A DNA stretch of 64,000 bases, taken from positions 116,311 to 180,310 of the forward strand of contig DASQFN010000111.1 of NCBI GenBank assembly GCA_035633115.1. Reading direction: 5' to 3'. Of the stretch, positions 50,917 to 61,213 are shown in pieces. Below the pieces are notes generated by a model. The model ran no database searches and was not told the DNA's origin. It worked only from the letters and a program-made list of their open reading frames with translations. The stretch comes from Gemmatimonadaceae bacterium (GTDB taxonomy: Bacteria > Gemmatimonadota > Gemmatimonadetes > Gemmatimonadales > Gemmatimonadaceae). How positions within the stretch are numbered: the stretch's first letter is position 1; every line of letters begins with the position of its first letter. The translations under genes and the position numbers were made by a program.

Positions 50917-51614
50917 TTGGCGCTCCGCCGCGCAACGATCAACCACTGCTTCTGCCAGTGATCGCCCATCTTGCGATCGACAAACTTCGGGTCAGTGGAC
51001 ACGATCTCGAACCCCTGCGCCTCGAGATCGTCGCGCGCAAAGTCAATCGCCAACGCGTGATGCGACGTCTGCTCCTTGCGCGACTTCGTTACCAGCGAAT
51101 CCACCGGGGCATTGTCGACGATCACGAGAATGCCGCCGGGCTTGAGCGCGCGCTTGACTCCATCCAGAATCGGCACGCGCTTCGGCATCTCGTGGTACGC
51201 ATTCAGAATGACAACGCCGTCCAGGGTGCCGAAAGGCAGGCGGGGGTCGTCCTCCTCCGCGAGGATGAGCTCTACGTTACGCAGCGAATCTTTCGCCAAC
51301 TTGTCCGCGAGCGTTCCGAGGGCCCCGTCGCTGATGTCGACCGCGAACACGCGTCCGCTTGCGCCGACGTGTCGCGCGAGCCGGACGGAGAGCCATCCCT
51401 CGCCCGCGCCAAGATCCGCTATACGGCTGCCGGGTTTCGCGCCGAGCGCGGCGAAGATATCCGGGACGCGCTGCCAGTCATCCCTGCGGACCGGTGCCGC
51501 GTTGCCGGTTGGTGTGAGCGTGCCCGGCGGCGCCGCCGTTCGAGTTTGACCGGACGCCGCGGCTGGAGAAGCGAGCGCAAGTGCGAAGACGAGTCGAGCG
51601 AGACGAGTGCGCAT
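50913..51614 (-). CDS. Exported SAM-dependent methyltransferase-like protein
   Basis: About 233 residues from the ATG at 51614; an upstream open frame to 51983 is not conserved. It starts with a signal peptide (RTRLARLVFALALASPAAASG-Q), although the domain is a class I Rossmann methyltransferase (about 60-230): SRIADLGAGEGWLSVRLARHVG (motif I), GRVFAVDISDG, LPFGTLDGVVILNAYHEM and LKPGGILVIVDNAP. Secreted methyltransferase-like proteins of this kind are common in Acidobacteria and Gemmatimonadota, and it is unclear how SAM would be supplied outside the cytoplasm. It may be tethered or non-catalytic. Coupled to an APC permease. Confidence 0.85.
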   Translation of the reverse strand: MRTRLARLVFALALASPAAASGQTRTAAPPGTLTPTGNAAPVRRDDWQRVPDIFAALGAKPGSRIADLGAGEGWLSVRLARHVGASGRVFAVDISDGALGTLADKLAKDSLRNVELILAEEDDPRLPFGTLDGVVILNAYHEMPKRVPILDGVKRALKPGGILVIVDNAPVDSLVTKSRKEQTSHHALAIDFARDDLEAQGFEIVSTDPKFVDRKMGDHWQKQWLIVARRSAK

Positions 51615-51696
51615 GAAATCTCCGGATTGGTTATCCGCAATCTCGGATCGCACCAGTCGCTCGTGGCGAGAGCGTCGTACGCGAATTGTGAGAGAC

Positions 51697-52380
51697 TTAC
51701 GGCCGCAGCCGGTACCCCACCTTGTGAACCGTGAGAATGTGCCGAGGCTCCGACGCGTCACGCTCGAGCTTGCGGCGCAGCTCGGCGATATGAGCATCGA
51801 CGGTGCGGGTGGTGACGGAGTTATCGTATCCCCATACCGTGCGCAGCAGCTCATGACGCGTGAGAGGTCTGTCCGCGTCGCCGAGCAGCGCCAGGAGGAG
51901 TTCGAATGCGCGCGGTGTGAGCGAAACCTCCTCGCCGCCGCGGCGGACGACGCGTCGCGTTGCGTCCACCTCGACGTCTCCAATCTTCCAGACTGTTCGA
52001 GCGGCTGATGTTGTAACGTTTGCCCGCCGAAGCAGCGCCTGCACGCGGAGCATCAGCTCCATCACGCCGAACGGCTTCGTCACGTAGTCGTCGGCGCCTG
52101 CGCGGAACCCCCGCACCCTGTCGATCTCCTCGGCGCGCGCGCTGAGAATCAGAACCGGGGCATCAACGCCGCGGGCGCGTAGCGTCGAGAGCACCTCGTA
52201 GCCGTCGATCCCGGGAAGCATGAGGTCCAGGATGACGACGTCGGGAGTGTGCGCGGCCGCCTCGGCCAGTGCAGCTTCGCCCGTGTGCGCGACGGTTACT
52301 TCGTGACCTTCTACTTCCAGGTTCGCCCTCAGTCCCAGTGCGAGGTTGCGCTCATCCTCGACGACGAGAATGCGGCTCAC
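51697..52380 (-). CDS. OmpR/PhoB-family response regulator
   Basis: About 227 residues from the GTG at 52380, which overlaps the sensor stop (GTGA). The receiver domain (1-120) has the acidic pair EDE near 8-10, the phospho-acceptor Asp52 in VVILDLMLPG, Ser/Thr in ILSARAEE and Lys in VTKPFG. The effector is a winged helix (about 130-227) with VRRGGEEVSLTPRAFELLLA, DRPLTRHELLRTVWGYD, TRTVDAHIAELRRKLE and GYRLRP. It works with the coupled sensor kinase just upstream. The target genes are not identifiable. The gene order (sensor first, then regulator) is opposite to the more common order. Confidence 0.95.
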   Translation of the reverse strand: MSRILVVEDERNLALGLRANLEVEGHEVTVAHTGEAALAEAAAHTPDVVILDLMLPGIDGYEVLSTLRARGVDAPVLILSARAEEIDRVRGFRAGADDYVTKPFGVMELMLRVQALLRRANVTTSAARTVWKIGDVEVDATRRVVRRGGEEVSLTPRAFELLLALLGDADRPLTRHELLRTVWGYDNSVTTRTVDAHIAELRRKLERDASEPRHILTVHKVGYRLRP

Positions 52381-54053
52381 GTCAGTGCCTCGACCTGATC
52401 TTCCACCCGCTCGGATACAGGCTGCTGCGCGGAGGGAATCATCACGATGAACCGGGCTCCACCGCGCGGGGATTGCTCGATCGAAACCATCCCGCGGTGA
52501 GCGGCTACGAGATCGCGTACCACCGCCAGTCCGATTCCGGCGCCGGCCGAGCTGCCGCTCTCCGCGCGGACGAACGGCTCGAACACGCGCTCGCGCCAAT
52601 CGATGGGCACGCCGGGCCCCGAATCGTCGACAATGACGCGCACGTAACCGTCCTGCTGCTCGGCATTAACTTCGACCGAGGCACCTGTCCCGCCGTGCTT
52701 CACCGCGTTGTCGAGCAGGTTGAGCATGACCTGACGGAATGCGGCGCGGTCAACGTGCGCGTAGAGATCCTGCCGCACGTCAAGCGAAATCGTGACGTCC
52801 GCGGCCTGCGCGATCGGCGCAAAAGCTTCGACGGCATCTGCGATTTCAGCGGCGATCCCGACGCTCTCGAGGCTCAGGGTGTCGCGGCCGGACTCGAGGC
52901 GAGAGAACCGGAGCACGCTTTCAACGAGCGCGCTGAGTCTGCGCGCCTCGGCCAGGATGATCGCAGCGAAATGTCGTCCCTCGTCGCCACCGCGCTCCCG
53001 GCGGAGCGCGAGCGTCTCGGCGAACATGGAGATCTGCGCGAGCGGAGTGCGAAGCTCGTGAGACACGTTCGCAACGAAGCGTCCGCGAAGATTCGCGAGC
53101 TCACGGCTCCGTCGCTGCTGCACGAGGCCGATGGCAGTGAGCACCGACGCGACGACGATCATGAGAGCGATCGATGGCAGCTGGGATTTCGGCGCTCCCC
53201 CGACCAGCAGGGTGTTCGCGAGGCGGGGAGGAAGATCAACCGTTGTCCGCAGCTCGCCCAACTGAAGTCCCGTGCTGTCCGTCGCGGCGGTGGATCCGAG
53301 CGGCAGCCCTGTGGCGAACACGACTCCGCCATCTCTGCGCGTCAACTGCACTGCGACGTCGGTCTCGGAAAGCTTCGCGCCAGCGTTTGTCGACGGGAGG
53401 AGATTCGTTTCGCGGATGACCTTGCCGAACCGCTCCCGGAGCACGCCGGGATCAGCGACGACCCCGTAAGCAGCTCGCATTGGCCCGTCGGAAGTGGAAA
53501 TCGTCCACAGAGCGATGGCGTGCGAGGCGCCGCCGGCGCTGTCGAAAAGCATCCGGTGGGGCTCGTCGTCGCTGCGTGTCGTGCGAGCAAGGTCCAGCAG
53601 GCGACGCTCAAGCATCGCGCGCGTCTTGTCGTCTACAACGCCACCTGCGGTCTCGAGGTTACGCGATCCGGCCTCATACGTAAATGCGAAGCGTGCGCTG
53701 TCAAGAAAGACCGACTTGCGGGTCGCCCGCCCCGCCAGGATCGACGTGGGTCGTTGTAGCTCAGCGAGGTGCGCAGTGCGCTGATGGCCGGAGGCAATCC
53801 CCGTGAACGCACTCATTATGTCGTCGTGCAGCGCCATGTTTGCGCGGCGGGCGTACTGCCAGGCGGCGATGCCCGCGTAGTCGTGCACGACGCGATGGGT
53901 GACCGCCGCATATTGACGCTCGGCGCGCCAGGTGAGCAGCGCCACGACAAGGAGCAGAACCAGCGGCGCGAACAGTGCCGCGGACACGATCCACCCTCTG
54001 CGGTCACCAGTCGCGCCCGGGCGCGCGAGAGGCACACGCGTGACAGGGGACAT
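52377..54053 (-). CDS. Two-component sensor histidine kinase
   Basis: A 558-residue membrane sensor. It has two transmembrane helices (about 21-41 and 292-312) flanking a 250-residue periplasmic region of no recognised family. The HisKA domain has FVANVSHELRTPLAQI with phospho-accepting His332, then the HATPase: NLLDNAVKHGG (N box), VDDSGPGVP (G1), GAGIGLAVVRDL (G2). It is followed directly by its response regulator with overlapping stop and start. The stimulus is unknown. No HAMP linker is evident; the second helix leads straight into the dimerisation helix. Confidence 0.95.
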   Translation of the reverse strand: MSPVTRVPLARPGATGDRRGWIVSAALFAPLVLLLVVALLTWRAERQYAAVTHRVVHDYAGIAAWQYARRANMALHDDIMSAFTGIASGHQRTAHLAELQRPTSILAGRATRKSVFLDSARFAFTYEAGSRNLETAGGVVDDKTRAMLERRLLDLARTTRSDDEPHRMLFDSAGGASHAIALWTISTSDGPMRAAYGVVADPGVLRERFGKVIRETNLLPSTNAGAKLSETDVAVQLTRRDGGVVFATGLPLGSTAATDSTGLQLGELRTTVDLPPRLANTLLVGGAPKSQLPSIALMIVVASVLTAIGLVQQRRSRELANLRGRFVANVSHELRTPLAQISMFAETLALRRERGGDEGRHFAAIILAEARRLSALVESVLRFSRLESGRDTLSLESVGIAAEIADAVEAFAPIAQAADVTISLDVRQDLYAHVDRAAFRQVMLNLLDNAVKHGGTGASVEVNAEQQDGYVRVIVDDSGPGVPIDWRERVFEPFVRAESGSSAGAGIGLAVVRDLVAAHRGMVSIEQSPRGGARFIVMIPSAQQPVSERVEDQVEALT

Positions 54054-54212
54054 GAGCAGAATCTAGCTCAGCGAGCGCATCCGGCCGCGAAGGAAACGTG
54101 AAAGATTTGTAAAAATGGGGCTGTCACGGGATGCAAGCCCATCCAGTTCGCGCGTTGTGAGTTTCCCGCTTTCAGTTAATCCGTTTTTCCGTGTCGAATC
54201 GTGTAGCCTGGG

Positions 54213-55145
54213 CTAGGGGTGCTCGACCTCTACATGAACGCGCTCGCGCCGCACGAGATAAATGCCGCTGGCGATAATCACCAACGCTCCGAGAATCGTG
54301 ACGGGCATGGGAAGGGTCTGCCATACGAACCAGTCCAGTCCGACTCCCCACGCCAGCGCGGTGTACTCGAACGGTGCGATCAACGATGACTCCCCGAGTC
54401 GAAACGCCTCGGTTATCGCGAACTGGCCGATCGATCCGGTGACAGCGATCCCGGCAATCACCAGCCAGTGTTCCGGTCTTATCGGCCGCCACTCCGGCAG
54501 CGCGATGAGGCCCGCTCCAACGCCAACGGTCAGCGTCAGCCAGAACATCATGCTCTCGGTGGTGTCGGTGCGGCCGAGTATGCGGACGGTGATCGCGGTG
54601 AAGGCGTAGGCGACGGCACAGCCAAGGATGGCGAGGCCGGGAATTGTCATCGCGCCCGCACCGGTAGGTCGGAGCACTATGAGCACGCCCAGAAATCCAA
54701 TCGCGATCGCAGCCCAGCGCGTCCAGTCGACCTGCTCTTTGAGAATCACCACTGCGAGAATCGTGATCAGGAGAGGGGCGACGAAAAAGATTGCATACGC
54801 TTCGGTGAGTGGGAGTGATCTCAGCGCAAACGCGAAGGTGGCGAGCATCAAGATGCCGAGGCCGCCGCGAATTGCGTGCAATCCAAATCGGACGTGGAGC
54901 AGCTGCCTGTAACCGCCGCGCATTCCGACCCAGATCGCGATAAATGGGAACGCGGAGAGTCCGCGCAGCGACGCAACCTGAAATGGCGAGTAGTGTGGCG
55001 CGAGGACTTTCAGGCAGGCGTCCATCAACGAGAGCGCGCCGACGGCAAAGATCATCGCCGTCACGCCTCTCAGGTTATCGCGTGCCTGTGCGTGCGGTCG
55101 TTCTGACGGCTTTGCGGCCACTGCAGGCGCTGCGCTTTCAGTCAT
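54213..55145 (-). CDS. EamA/DMT-family transporter
   Basis: A 310-residue membrane protein with ten helices in two EamA repeats (about 28-160 and 170-300). The signatures are LRGLSAFPFIAIWVGMR, LPLTEAYAIFFVAPLLITILA, KEQVDWTRWAAIAIGFLGVLIVL and SIGQFAITEAFRLGESSLIAPFEYTALAW. This is the drug/metabolite transporter superfamily, typical of RhaT/YdcZ-like exporters of amino acids, nucleotides or solutes. The N-terminus is a short hydrophilic tail. It is monocistronic and not clearly tied to neighbours. Confidence 0.93.
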   Translation of the reverse strand: MTESAAPAVAAKPSERPHAQARDNLRGVTAMIFAVGALSLMDACLKVLAPHYSPFQVASLRGLSAFPFIAIWVGMRGGYRQLLHVRFGLHAIRGGLGILMLATFAFALRSLPLTEAYAIFFVAPLLITILAVVILKEQVDWTRWAAIAIGFLGVLIVLRPTGAGAMTIPGLAILGCAVAYAFTAITVRILGRTDTTESMMFWLTLTVGVGAGLIALPEWRPIRPEHWLVIAGIAVTGSIGQFAITEAFRLGESSLIAPFEYTALAWGVGLDWFVWQTLPMPVTILGALVIIASGIYLVRRERVHVEVEHP

Positions 55146-55373
55146 GAGGACTCAAAGCTATCGACCATTTTGCGCCGTGCGCGAAGGAGGGCATTCTTTC
55201 TGCGCCGCTTCGCGCGAGACAAATGCGGAGGGAGAGCAATGGCCCGACCTGAAAGTTCGAGGGAGTGCAGAGCGTCGCGTACCGCAAACCCGGCGACGCC
55301 TGCGACGCCGGTCACGTCGCTGGGGGACAGCCTATCATGAGCGTGCGCGATATCGTTGACGCATCAGTCCCGG

Positions 55374-55988
55374 CTAGGGTGTGGTCGAGCGCCATTTCGG
55401 AAGAAACCGCCCCGTATTGTCCCTGTAGGTCTGATACGGCTCGCCGAAGCGATTCAATAGATGTGCTTCTTCAGTTGCGGTGCGAATGCCGAGCAAAATG
55501 AAAACCACCGCGCCCGAGATCAGGATGAACCAGTTCGCCGCGATCAGCCCCATCGCTAGAACGAACATCGCCATTGCGTCGTAGAACGGATGCCGCACCC
55601 ATCGGTACGGGCCTTGTGTGACGAGCGTGTGCTCTTTGCGGGTGACAACGGTGTCGGTGAGATTCGTGCCGAGGCTGCGGAGCGTCCACGCCAGAAATGC
55701 GAGACCGATGACGAAGATCACTGCGCCGGTCCATCGCAGCCAGTCGGGAAGTGATAGCGACGACCACGCCATCCAGCCCGGATTGATCAGGTAGGCGAAC
55801 ACTCCTCCCCAGAGAAAGAGAGCGATGGGTCGCAACGTCGCCAGGATGAAGACGCCTTCCTTGCGCCGGTCGAGTGGTTCTCTCGTCGCTCCCGCACGAA
55901 TGCGATGGTAGCCGGTGATCACCATCATTGCGACGAAGCCTGCGCCGAGGACGATCCGAAATGTTGTCTCGTGCTCCATCGGTTTCAC
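55374..55988 (-). CDS. Isoprenylcysteine carboxyl methyltransferase (ICMT)-like membrane protein
   Basis: A 204-residue membrane protein from the GTG at 55988, which overlaps the preceding APH gene stop; ATG at 55979 is an alternative. It has about five helices, and the C-terminal part carries the family signature: TLVTQGPYRWVRHPFYDAMAMFVL, then the conserved terminal EEAHLLNRFGEPYQTYRDNTGRFLP. This half binds S-adenosyl-methionine in ICMT-family enzymes (E-x-x-L, F-x-x-Y motif). The bacterial relatives methylate small molecules, lipids or proteins of unknown kind. Coupled to an APH-type phosphotransferase. Confidence 0.92.
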   Translation of the reverse strand: MKPMEHETTFRIVLGAGFVAMMVITGYHRIRAGATREPLDRRKEGVFILATLRPIALFLWGGVFAYLINPGWMAWSSLSLPDWLRWTGAVIFVIGLAFLAWTLRSLGTNLTDTVVTRKEHTLVTQGPYRWVRHPFYDAMAMFVLAMGLIAANWFILISGAVVFILLGIRTATEEAHLLNRFGEPYQTYRDNTGRFLPKWRSTTP

Positions 55989-56893
55989 ATCCTTCCCTGT
56001 GGCGCCACGCAGTGCCCGAGCGCTCGCACAGCGGAGTCAATGTATTCCTGCCTATGCGTCTCGAGGCCGAAGACAATGTCGCCAATACATTTGGCTGCGG
56101 CGAGGAGCCGCGCGCGCTCCCTGAGTCCGTCGTCAACGGGAACGCGATAGTGCGACAGAACCACGTTCGTGAAATCGAGTCCGCCCCAGTGGAACATTCC
56201 CGCGAAGTCGATTGCGGGATCGCTGATGGAGATCTCACTCCAGTCGATGATCCCGGTTACCTGTCTCGTGCCGGAATCGAGGAGGATGTGCTCGGCTGCG
56301 AGGTCGCGGTGCACCAACGTTGAAGTGACGCGATCCATATCGTGCGCCCCAACGCGAGTTTTGAACAGCGTGCGCAGCTGCTCTTCGAGGGCATCGACTC
56401 CGACGTGCTTTACAACGTGGAGGTCACCCGCGGCTTCGTCCCGTACCTCGTTGAGCAGCGCCTCGGGGGCATACCGCGGCACGCCGCATTGGGTCGCATC
56501 GTCGATTGGGAATGAGTGCACGAAAGAGAGAAATTCGCCGAGTATCGGCGCGAGCTCGAGCAATTGCAACCGATCGAGCTCGAGGTCGATGCCCGGTATG
56601 CCCGGAAGCTTTGGGTAGCCGACGAAATGCCTTGGGAAGTCCGGAGATGGCTTGCCGTGAAATGAGAACGCTGGAACCGGAACCGGCGTTCGTTCACCGA
56701 GACGAGGAAGAATCGCGGTTTCGATGGTGAGCTGAGCCTCGACGTCTGCCCGCTTTGGAAATCGAAACACGAGCTGTCCATTCACCTCGAATGCAGTGCT
56801 GTCGTAGCCTTCGCCGAGGTAGCTCGCTTGTACGGGACGGAGCTCGGGGAACTGTACGCCGATTATTTCAGCGACAGTATGTCGATCGATCAC
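55985..56893 (-). CDS. APH-family phosphotransferase
   Basis: A 302-residue protein starting at a GTG. The N-lobe has LGEGYDSTAFEVNGQLVFRFPK (ATP-binding Lys at the end) and IETAILPRL. The catalytic loop is VHRDLAAEHILLD (His-Arg-Asp, with the Asn replaced by His, as in several APH(2'') enzymes), and the metal motif is GIIDWSEISISDPAIDFAG. This pattern matches the APH(2'')/choline-kinase-like branch. Resistance is possible but not established: environmental relatives phosphorylate various alcohols. It overlaps the ICMT-like gene by 4 bp, so the two are co-translated. Confidence 0.9.
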   Translation of the reverse strand: MIDRHTVAEIIGVQFPELRPVQASYLGEGYDSTAFEVNGQLVFRFPKRADVEAQLTIETAILPRLGERTPVPVPAFSFHGKPSPDFPRHFVGYPKLPGIPGIDLELDRLQLLELAPILGEFLSFVHSFPIDDATQCGVPRYAPEALLNEVRDEAAGDLHVVKHVGVDALEEQLRTLFKTRVGAHDMDRVTSTLVHRDLAAEHILLDSGTRQVTGIIDWSEISISDPAIDFAGMFHWGGLDFTNVVLSHYRVPVDDGLRERARLLAAAKCIGDIVFGLETHRQEYIDSAVRALGHCVAPQGRM

Positions 56894-56919
56894 TGCTGCC
56901 CGAGGAATGCGGTCAACGC

Positions 56920-58932
56920 TTACCGCGCTATCTGCCTTGTCCCGGGTCGCAGGTATTTATCAAACCAATCGAGATTGCTCTGCATCAACGCTACGTGCAT
57001 CCTAGGCTCGTTCGGGCCGTGTGGCTGGCGTGGCAGGACGAGCATCCGCGTCGGGACGCCCTGACTTTTCAAAGCGTTGTAAAGCTCATATCCCTGTGAA
57101 ATAGGAACGCGGACGTCGGCGTCGCCGTGCTGAATAAGGGTAGGCGTCGTGACGCCTTTGATATTGAACATTGCCGAATGCTTGCGGTAACTGTCCGGAT
57201 TGTCCCAGAATTCGCCGCCGAAATAATCGGGAATGAATCCTGGAATATCTGCCGTTCCCGTAAAGCTCATCAGGTTCGTGACCGCAGCTCCTGCCGACGC
57301 AGCCTTGAAGCGCTTCGTTTTCGTGACGATTGTGGAGGTCATGTAGCCCCCGTAGCTCCAACCCATCACGCCCAGGCGCTCGGGATCAGCCACGCCCATC
57401 GCGACGACTTTGTCGACGCCAGTCATGATATCCTCGTAATCGCCACCGCCCCAATCCTTGATGTTCGCGTAGCGAAACTCGACCCCGTACCCGCTCGAGC
57501 CACGCGGATTAGGGCGAAGCACGGCAAACCCGCGTGCCGCAAACGAAGCGAGCGGGTAGGCACTGCGCCCGCCGATATAGCTGTTCTGGAAGACTCCGGC
57601 CGGACCGCCGTGAATATTGACGAGCAACGGCACTTTGGTCCCCGCGGTGTACCCAACCGGATAAGTAAGCAGACCTTCGATATCGCGGCCGTCGGTGCTT
57701 TTCCAGCGTACGACTTCGGTCCGGCCGACCGGCATCCTGGCCAGCTCCGTATTTGCCTTCGACACCTGGGTAGGTGTCGCGTCACCAATCCTGGAAACAA
57801 AAGCCTCGGGCGGACGTGCGGAGGTCTGCATGACCATGCCGAGCATGATCGAGTTTCGATTGATGTTTATTCCGCTCATCAGCACGTCGGCGGTTTTTAT
57901 CGGGGTGATCGTGCCCGCAACGACGTCGGCTGTGTATAGCGCGGTGCCGGTGCCCTTCGACTCGCTGAAATAGATCTTCCGGCTGTCGGCCGCCCAGCCT
58001 ATGATGTTCGGCTGACCGTCATGCCCGATCGGCATGTTCTTCGGCGCTCCGCCGGCTGACGGAAAAACCGTGATGTGCCCAGTTCCCGCCCAGCGGACCG
58101 GGAGATCGCTGACTACCATCGCGATCCATTTTCCGTCCGGCGAATAACTGGGCGAACTTTCCGCGGCCTGCGTTGCGGCGAATGGGGTAACCCTGGCCGT
58201 TGCAACCTCGACGACGGCTACGTCAGCCGAAGGCCAATCGTTCGCCACCGGCGATTTCACCCGGCTGAAAACGATTTTTCTGCCATCGGGCGACCAATTG
58301 AAACCGCTAATGTGTTGGTTTTCATTCGTCAGCTTGCGTGCTTCGCGCTTACCGTTCGCGTCCTTCGCAGCGGGGATGACGTAGAGGCGGGCGAACTTGA
58401 TATTCTCATCGACCCAGCGAAAATCGTTCTTCGCTTTGTCGTTCTTTTCTTCGTCATCGGTCTTGGCGTCGGGCGAAGCATACGCAAGCCAGCGTCCGTC
58501 GGGCGACCATGCGAAGTCGGTCACGGACGATTTCAAGTCAGTGAGCTGCTCGGCCTCACCTCCGGCAACGCGCAGGACGTAAAGGTTGTTCTTATTGTCC
58601 TTGCGACTGGAGGTGAACGCGATCAGCTGACCATCCGGCGACCACTTCGGGTTCGTGGATGATTTTTCGGCGAACGTAATCTGAAAATTCTCGCGGCCGT
58701 CGGTCGATGCGAGCCAGATCTGTGTGACATACTCGCTCTTGTCGGCGGTCATTACTGCATCGTTGATGGTGTAGACAACGCGGCCGCCGTCCGGTGAAAC
58801 GCGCGGATTTGCGATCGTTTTCATCCGGACCTGCATATCCGGCGACCAGGCCGAAGCACTCTGGCCGGAGGCAGCGCTTAATGCGCACGGGAGAAGGATC
58901 AGAGCGAAGGAAGCTTTCGACATCGATCTCAT
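56920..58932 (-). CDS. Exported S9-family peptidase (prolyl-oligopeptidase type), copy A
   Basis: About 670 residues from the ATG at 58932, which has GGGGAG upstream; the frame before it is not conserved. The signal peptide is KASFALILLPCALSAASG. The N-terminal half (about 30-380) is a beta-propeller with TolB/DPP-like PDGxxxxF repeats (NPKWSPDGQLIAFTSSRKD, DFAWSPDGRWLAYASPDA, GFNWSPDGRKIVFSRVK). The catalytic half has IHGGPAGVF, the nucleophile elbow MGWSYGGYMTS, an Asp in HGDADVRVP and His in LPRQPHG. It would cleave di- or tripeptides in the periplasm. It is followed on the same strand by an unrelated phosphotransferase and preceded by a second S9 gene. Confidence 0.95.
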   Translation of the reverse strand: MRSMSKASFALILLPCALSAASGQSASAWSPDMQVRMKTIANPRVSPDGGRVVYTINDAVMTADKSEYVTQIWLASTDGRENFQITFAEKSSTNPKWSPDGQLIAFTSSRKDNKNNLYVLRVAGGEAEQLTDLKSSVTDFAWSPDGRWLAYASPDAKTDDEEKNDKAKNDFRWVDENIKFARLYVIPAAKDANGKREARKLTNENQHISGFNWSPDGRKIVFSRVKSPVANDWPSADVAVVEVATARVTPFAATQAAESSPSYSPDGKWIAMVVSDLPVRWAGTGHITVFPSAGGAPKNMPIGHDGQPNIIGWAADSRKIYFSESKGTGTALYTADVVAGTITPIKTADVLMSGININRNSIMLGMVMQTSARPPEAFVSRIGDATPTQVSKANTELARMPVGRTEVVRWKSTDGRDIEGLLTYPVGYTAGTKVPLLVNIHGGPAGVFQNSYIGGRSAYPLASFAARGFAVLRPNPRGSSGYGVEFRYANIKDWGGGDYEDIMTGVDKVVAMGVADPERLGVMGWSYGGYMTSTIVTKTKRFKAASAGAAVTNLMSFTGTADIPGFIPDYFGGEFWDNPDSYRKHSAMFNIKGVTTPTLIQHGDADVRVPISQGYELYNALKSQGVPTRMLVLPRQPHGPNEPRMHVALMQSNLDWFDKYLRPGTRQIAR

Positions 58933-59005
58933 TTGGATTCTCTCCCCAAAAGATGGCCAGGGTAAGGCGGCTCGCCTGGGCAATCCTTGCGCGCCGCCTT
59001 CCTTG

Positions 59006-61036
59006 TTACGGTTTCTTCGATCCGAGCTTCACCGAATCCGGGTCGATGATCAGCCCCTTGAGGTGCGATGTGATCGACTCTGCCACCGTGGGTTGCACGC
59101 GACCGCCGAGGCATTCGCCGAAGAACTCCTCCATCGCGCGATAAAGCGCGAGCCTGTTGTTGGGGTTGGCGAACCCGTGGCCCTCATTCGGGGCAACGAT
59201 GTATTTGACCTTCACGCCCCGATCGCGCAGAGCGGCCACGAGCTGATCCGCTTCGAGCTTTGTTACACGAGGATCGTTCGCGCCCTGAACGACGAGCAGC
59301 GGAACGCGAATGCTGTCCACCCTGGTGAGTGGTGAGCGCGCCAGCATGTCCGCCCGGTCAGCCGGCTTTGCGGGATCGCCAACGAACCGGAACCAGGATC
59401 CTTCCATGAACGGACGCCAGTAGGGTGGGAACGACTCGACCAGGGTCACCAGGGAGGAGGGACCGACGTAGTCGACACCGCAGGCGAACACATCCGGACT
59501 GAACGTGACCCCCACTAGTGTCGCGTACCCCCCGTACGAGCCGCCGTAGATGCCCACCTTCTTCGAGTTGGCGATGCCCTTTTGCACCGCCCAGTTCACG
59601 CCATCGAGCAAGTCGGTGTGCATCTTCCCCGAGAATTCCTTGACCGCGGCGTTGAAGAAGCTCTTTCCGTATCCGGTGGACCCGCGATAGTTGACCTGAA
59701 GAACGCCATACCCGCGATTCGCGAGCAGCTGTGCCTCGGGCTGATATCCGAAGTTGTCTCTCGCCCACGGTCCCCCGTGAACGAGGAGGATCATCGGGAG
59801 ATTCTTCGCTTCGACGCCCCGCGGGGTCGTGAGGTATCCGTGGATCTTGAGGCCGTCCCGCGCCGTGAACGAAACGGGCGTTACATTCGAGAGCTCCGCC
59901 GGCTTGAGCCACGGGCGCGGGCGGTGCAGGAACTTCGACTGTCCCGTTTTCGCGTCGTAGAGATACGTGGCGCCCGGATCCGTTGGCGAGTTGAAGGAGA
60001 CTATGTACTTGGACTCGTCGGCCGTTGACGATGAGATACCGGGTGCGCCGTCGTGAAGCTTGCGGACATCGGCGAGGAGTTTCGTAATCTTCTTCGTGCG
60101 CGGATAGACGCGCACCGTGTCGGCGGTGTACGTCGTCGCGATGAGTGAGTCCGTTACGTCGCTGAATACCGCCGACCCGAAGTCCACTTCACCCTTTGGG
60201 TCGCTCTCGATGACCGTCTCCTTGCCGGTAGCAAGATCGAGGAGAAGAAGGCGCGAGAGATTGGCCGTCCCGGCGTTACTCCTCACATAGAGGCGCTTTC
60301 CGTCGGGGGTGATCCTGAGAGGCGTCACATCCTCGGTGGCGGGGTATGTCGCGAGCGTTTTCCACGGGTCCCCGTCTTTCGCCCGCACCAGAATCTCGTT
60401 GGCGCCGCTGGGCGTCGACTGCGTAGCGACTCGTATCTGTCCCGCCTTGTCGATCAGGTAAGCGCCGTGCCGTCCCGGATTCTCGATGGCGAGATCGAGC
60501 TTGCCGCTCGCCAGATCCAGCCAGTAGGCATCGAAAGCTGCCGGAGTGCGCCTGTTCAATCCGATCAGGATCCTTCCCGGCGTCCTCCGGGGCACCGCGA
60601 AGATGGACGCGCGCACCTTGTCGAAGGGCGTGAGGTCGCGCGCGACGGGGACTCCCGCCTGACTCGGATCGACCGCGTAAATGCGGAAATTCTCATTTCC
60701 GCCTTTGTCCTGTGCGTAGAGGATGTAGCGTGCGTCGCGGGACCAGAAATACTGGCCAACGGGGCGTAGCGTGTCGGTCGTCATCACGCGCTCGTTCGCA
60801 TCCGTGCCGTTCACCGGCCGGATGTAGACATTGAGCTTTCCCTTGTACGGCTTGAGGTATGAGAGCCATCGGCCGTCGGGCGAGATCTGCGCGCCGGCGA
60901 TTTCAGGATTATCGAAGAAATGTTCCAGTGGTATCAGAGGCACAGTCGTGCGAACCTGGGCCGCGACGATGTCTGGGAGTGCGAGGCCACACAACACCAT
61001 CAGGGTGAAGATGCTTCCTGGATTGCGCGCTCTCAT
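59006..61036 (-). CDS. Exported S9-family peptidase, copy B
   Basis: About 676 residues from the ATG at 61036, which follows a strong AGGAGGTG site. Signal peptide [23 protein letters not shown] degenerate propeller is followed by the hydrolase domain, with [24 protein letters not shown] (Ser), [11 protein letters not shown] (Asp) and APNEGHGF (His), the order of the prolyl-oligopeptidase family. It is only distantly like copy A and has different propeller repeats ([27 protein letters not shown]). 73 bp separate the two genes, and both are exported, so they may act together in peptide degradation. Confidence 0.94.
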   Translation of the reverse strand: MRARNPGSIFTLMVLCGLALPDIVAAQVRTTVPLIPLEHFFDNPEIAGAQISPDGRWLSYLKPYKGKLNVYIRPVNGTDANERVMTTDTLRPVGQYFWSRDARYILYAQDKGGNENFRIYAVDPSQAGVPVARDLTPFDKVRASIFAVPRRTPGRILIGLNRRTPAAFDAYWLDLASGKLDLAIENPGRHGAYLIDKAGQIRVATQSTPSGANEILVRAKDGDPWKTLATYPATEDVTPLRITPDGKRLYVRSNAGTANLSRLLLLDLATGKETVIESDPKGEVDFGSAVFSDVTDSLIATTYTADTVRVYPRTKKITKLLADVRKLHDGAPGISSSTADESKYIVSFNSPTDPGATYLYDAKTGQSKFLHRPRPWLKPAELSNVTPVSFTARDGLKIHGYLTTPRGVEAKNLPMILLVHGGPWARDNFGYQPEAQLLANRGYGVLQVNYRGSTGYGKSFFNAAVKEFSGKMHTDLLDGVNWAVQKGIANSKKVGIYGGSYGGYATLVGVTFSPDVFACGVDYVGPSSLVTLVESFPPYWRPFMEGSWFRFVGDPAKPADRADMLARSPLTRVDSIRVPLLVVQGANDPRVTKLEADQLVAALRDRGVKVKYIVAPNEGHGFANPNNRLALYRAMEEFFGECLGGRVQPTVAESITSHLKGLIIDPDSVKLGSKKP

Positions 61037-61213
61037 AAACACCTCCTTTTGGAGTCTCATCGGTCGGGACAGATAAACGTAGAAGCAGGGCCCGACGCCC
61101 GGAAGACCGGCGGGGCGCGGCCGGGGGCCGACGGCAGGGCGGAGGTGAATTCATCTTCCGTTCGAGGGCGTGTATGCGCATGTTGCGGTTTCACGACGAT
61201 CCGGAAGCCGAAG

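Noticed and set aside
52269..53759. A 496-codon open frame antisense to the sensor kinase and response regulator
   Set aside because: High GC gives long antisense frames. The sequence is Arg/Pro/His-rich, has no domain pattern, and lies opposite two convincing genes that end and start normally.
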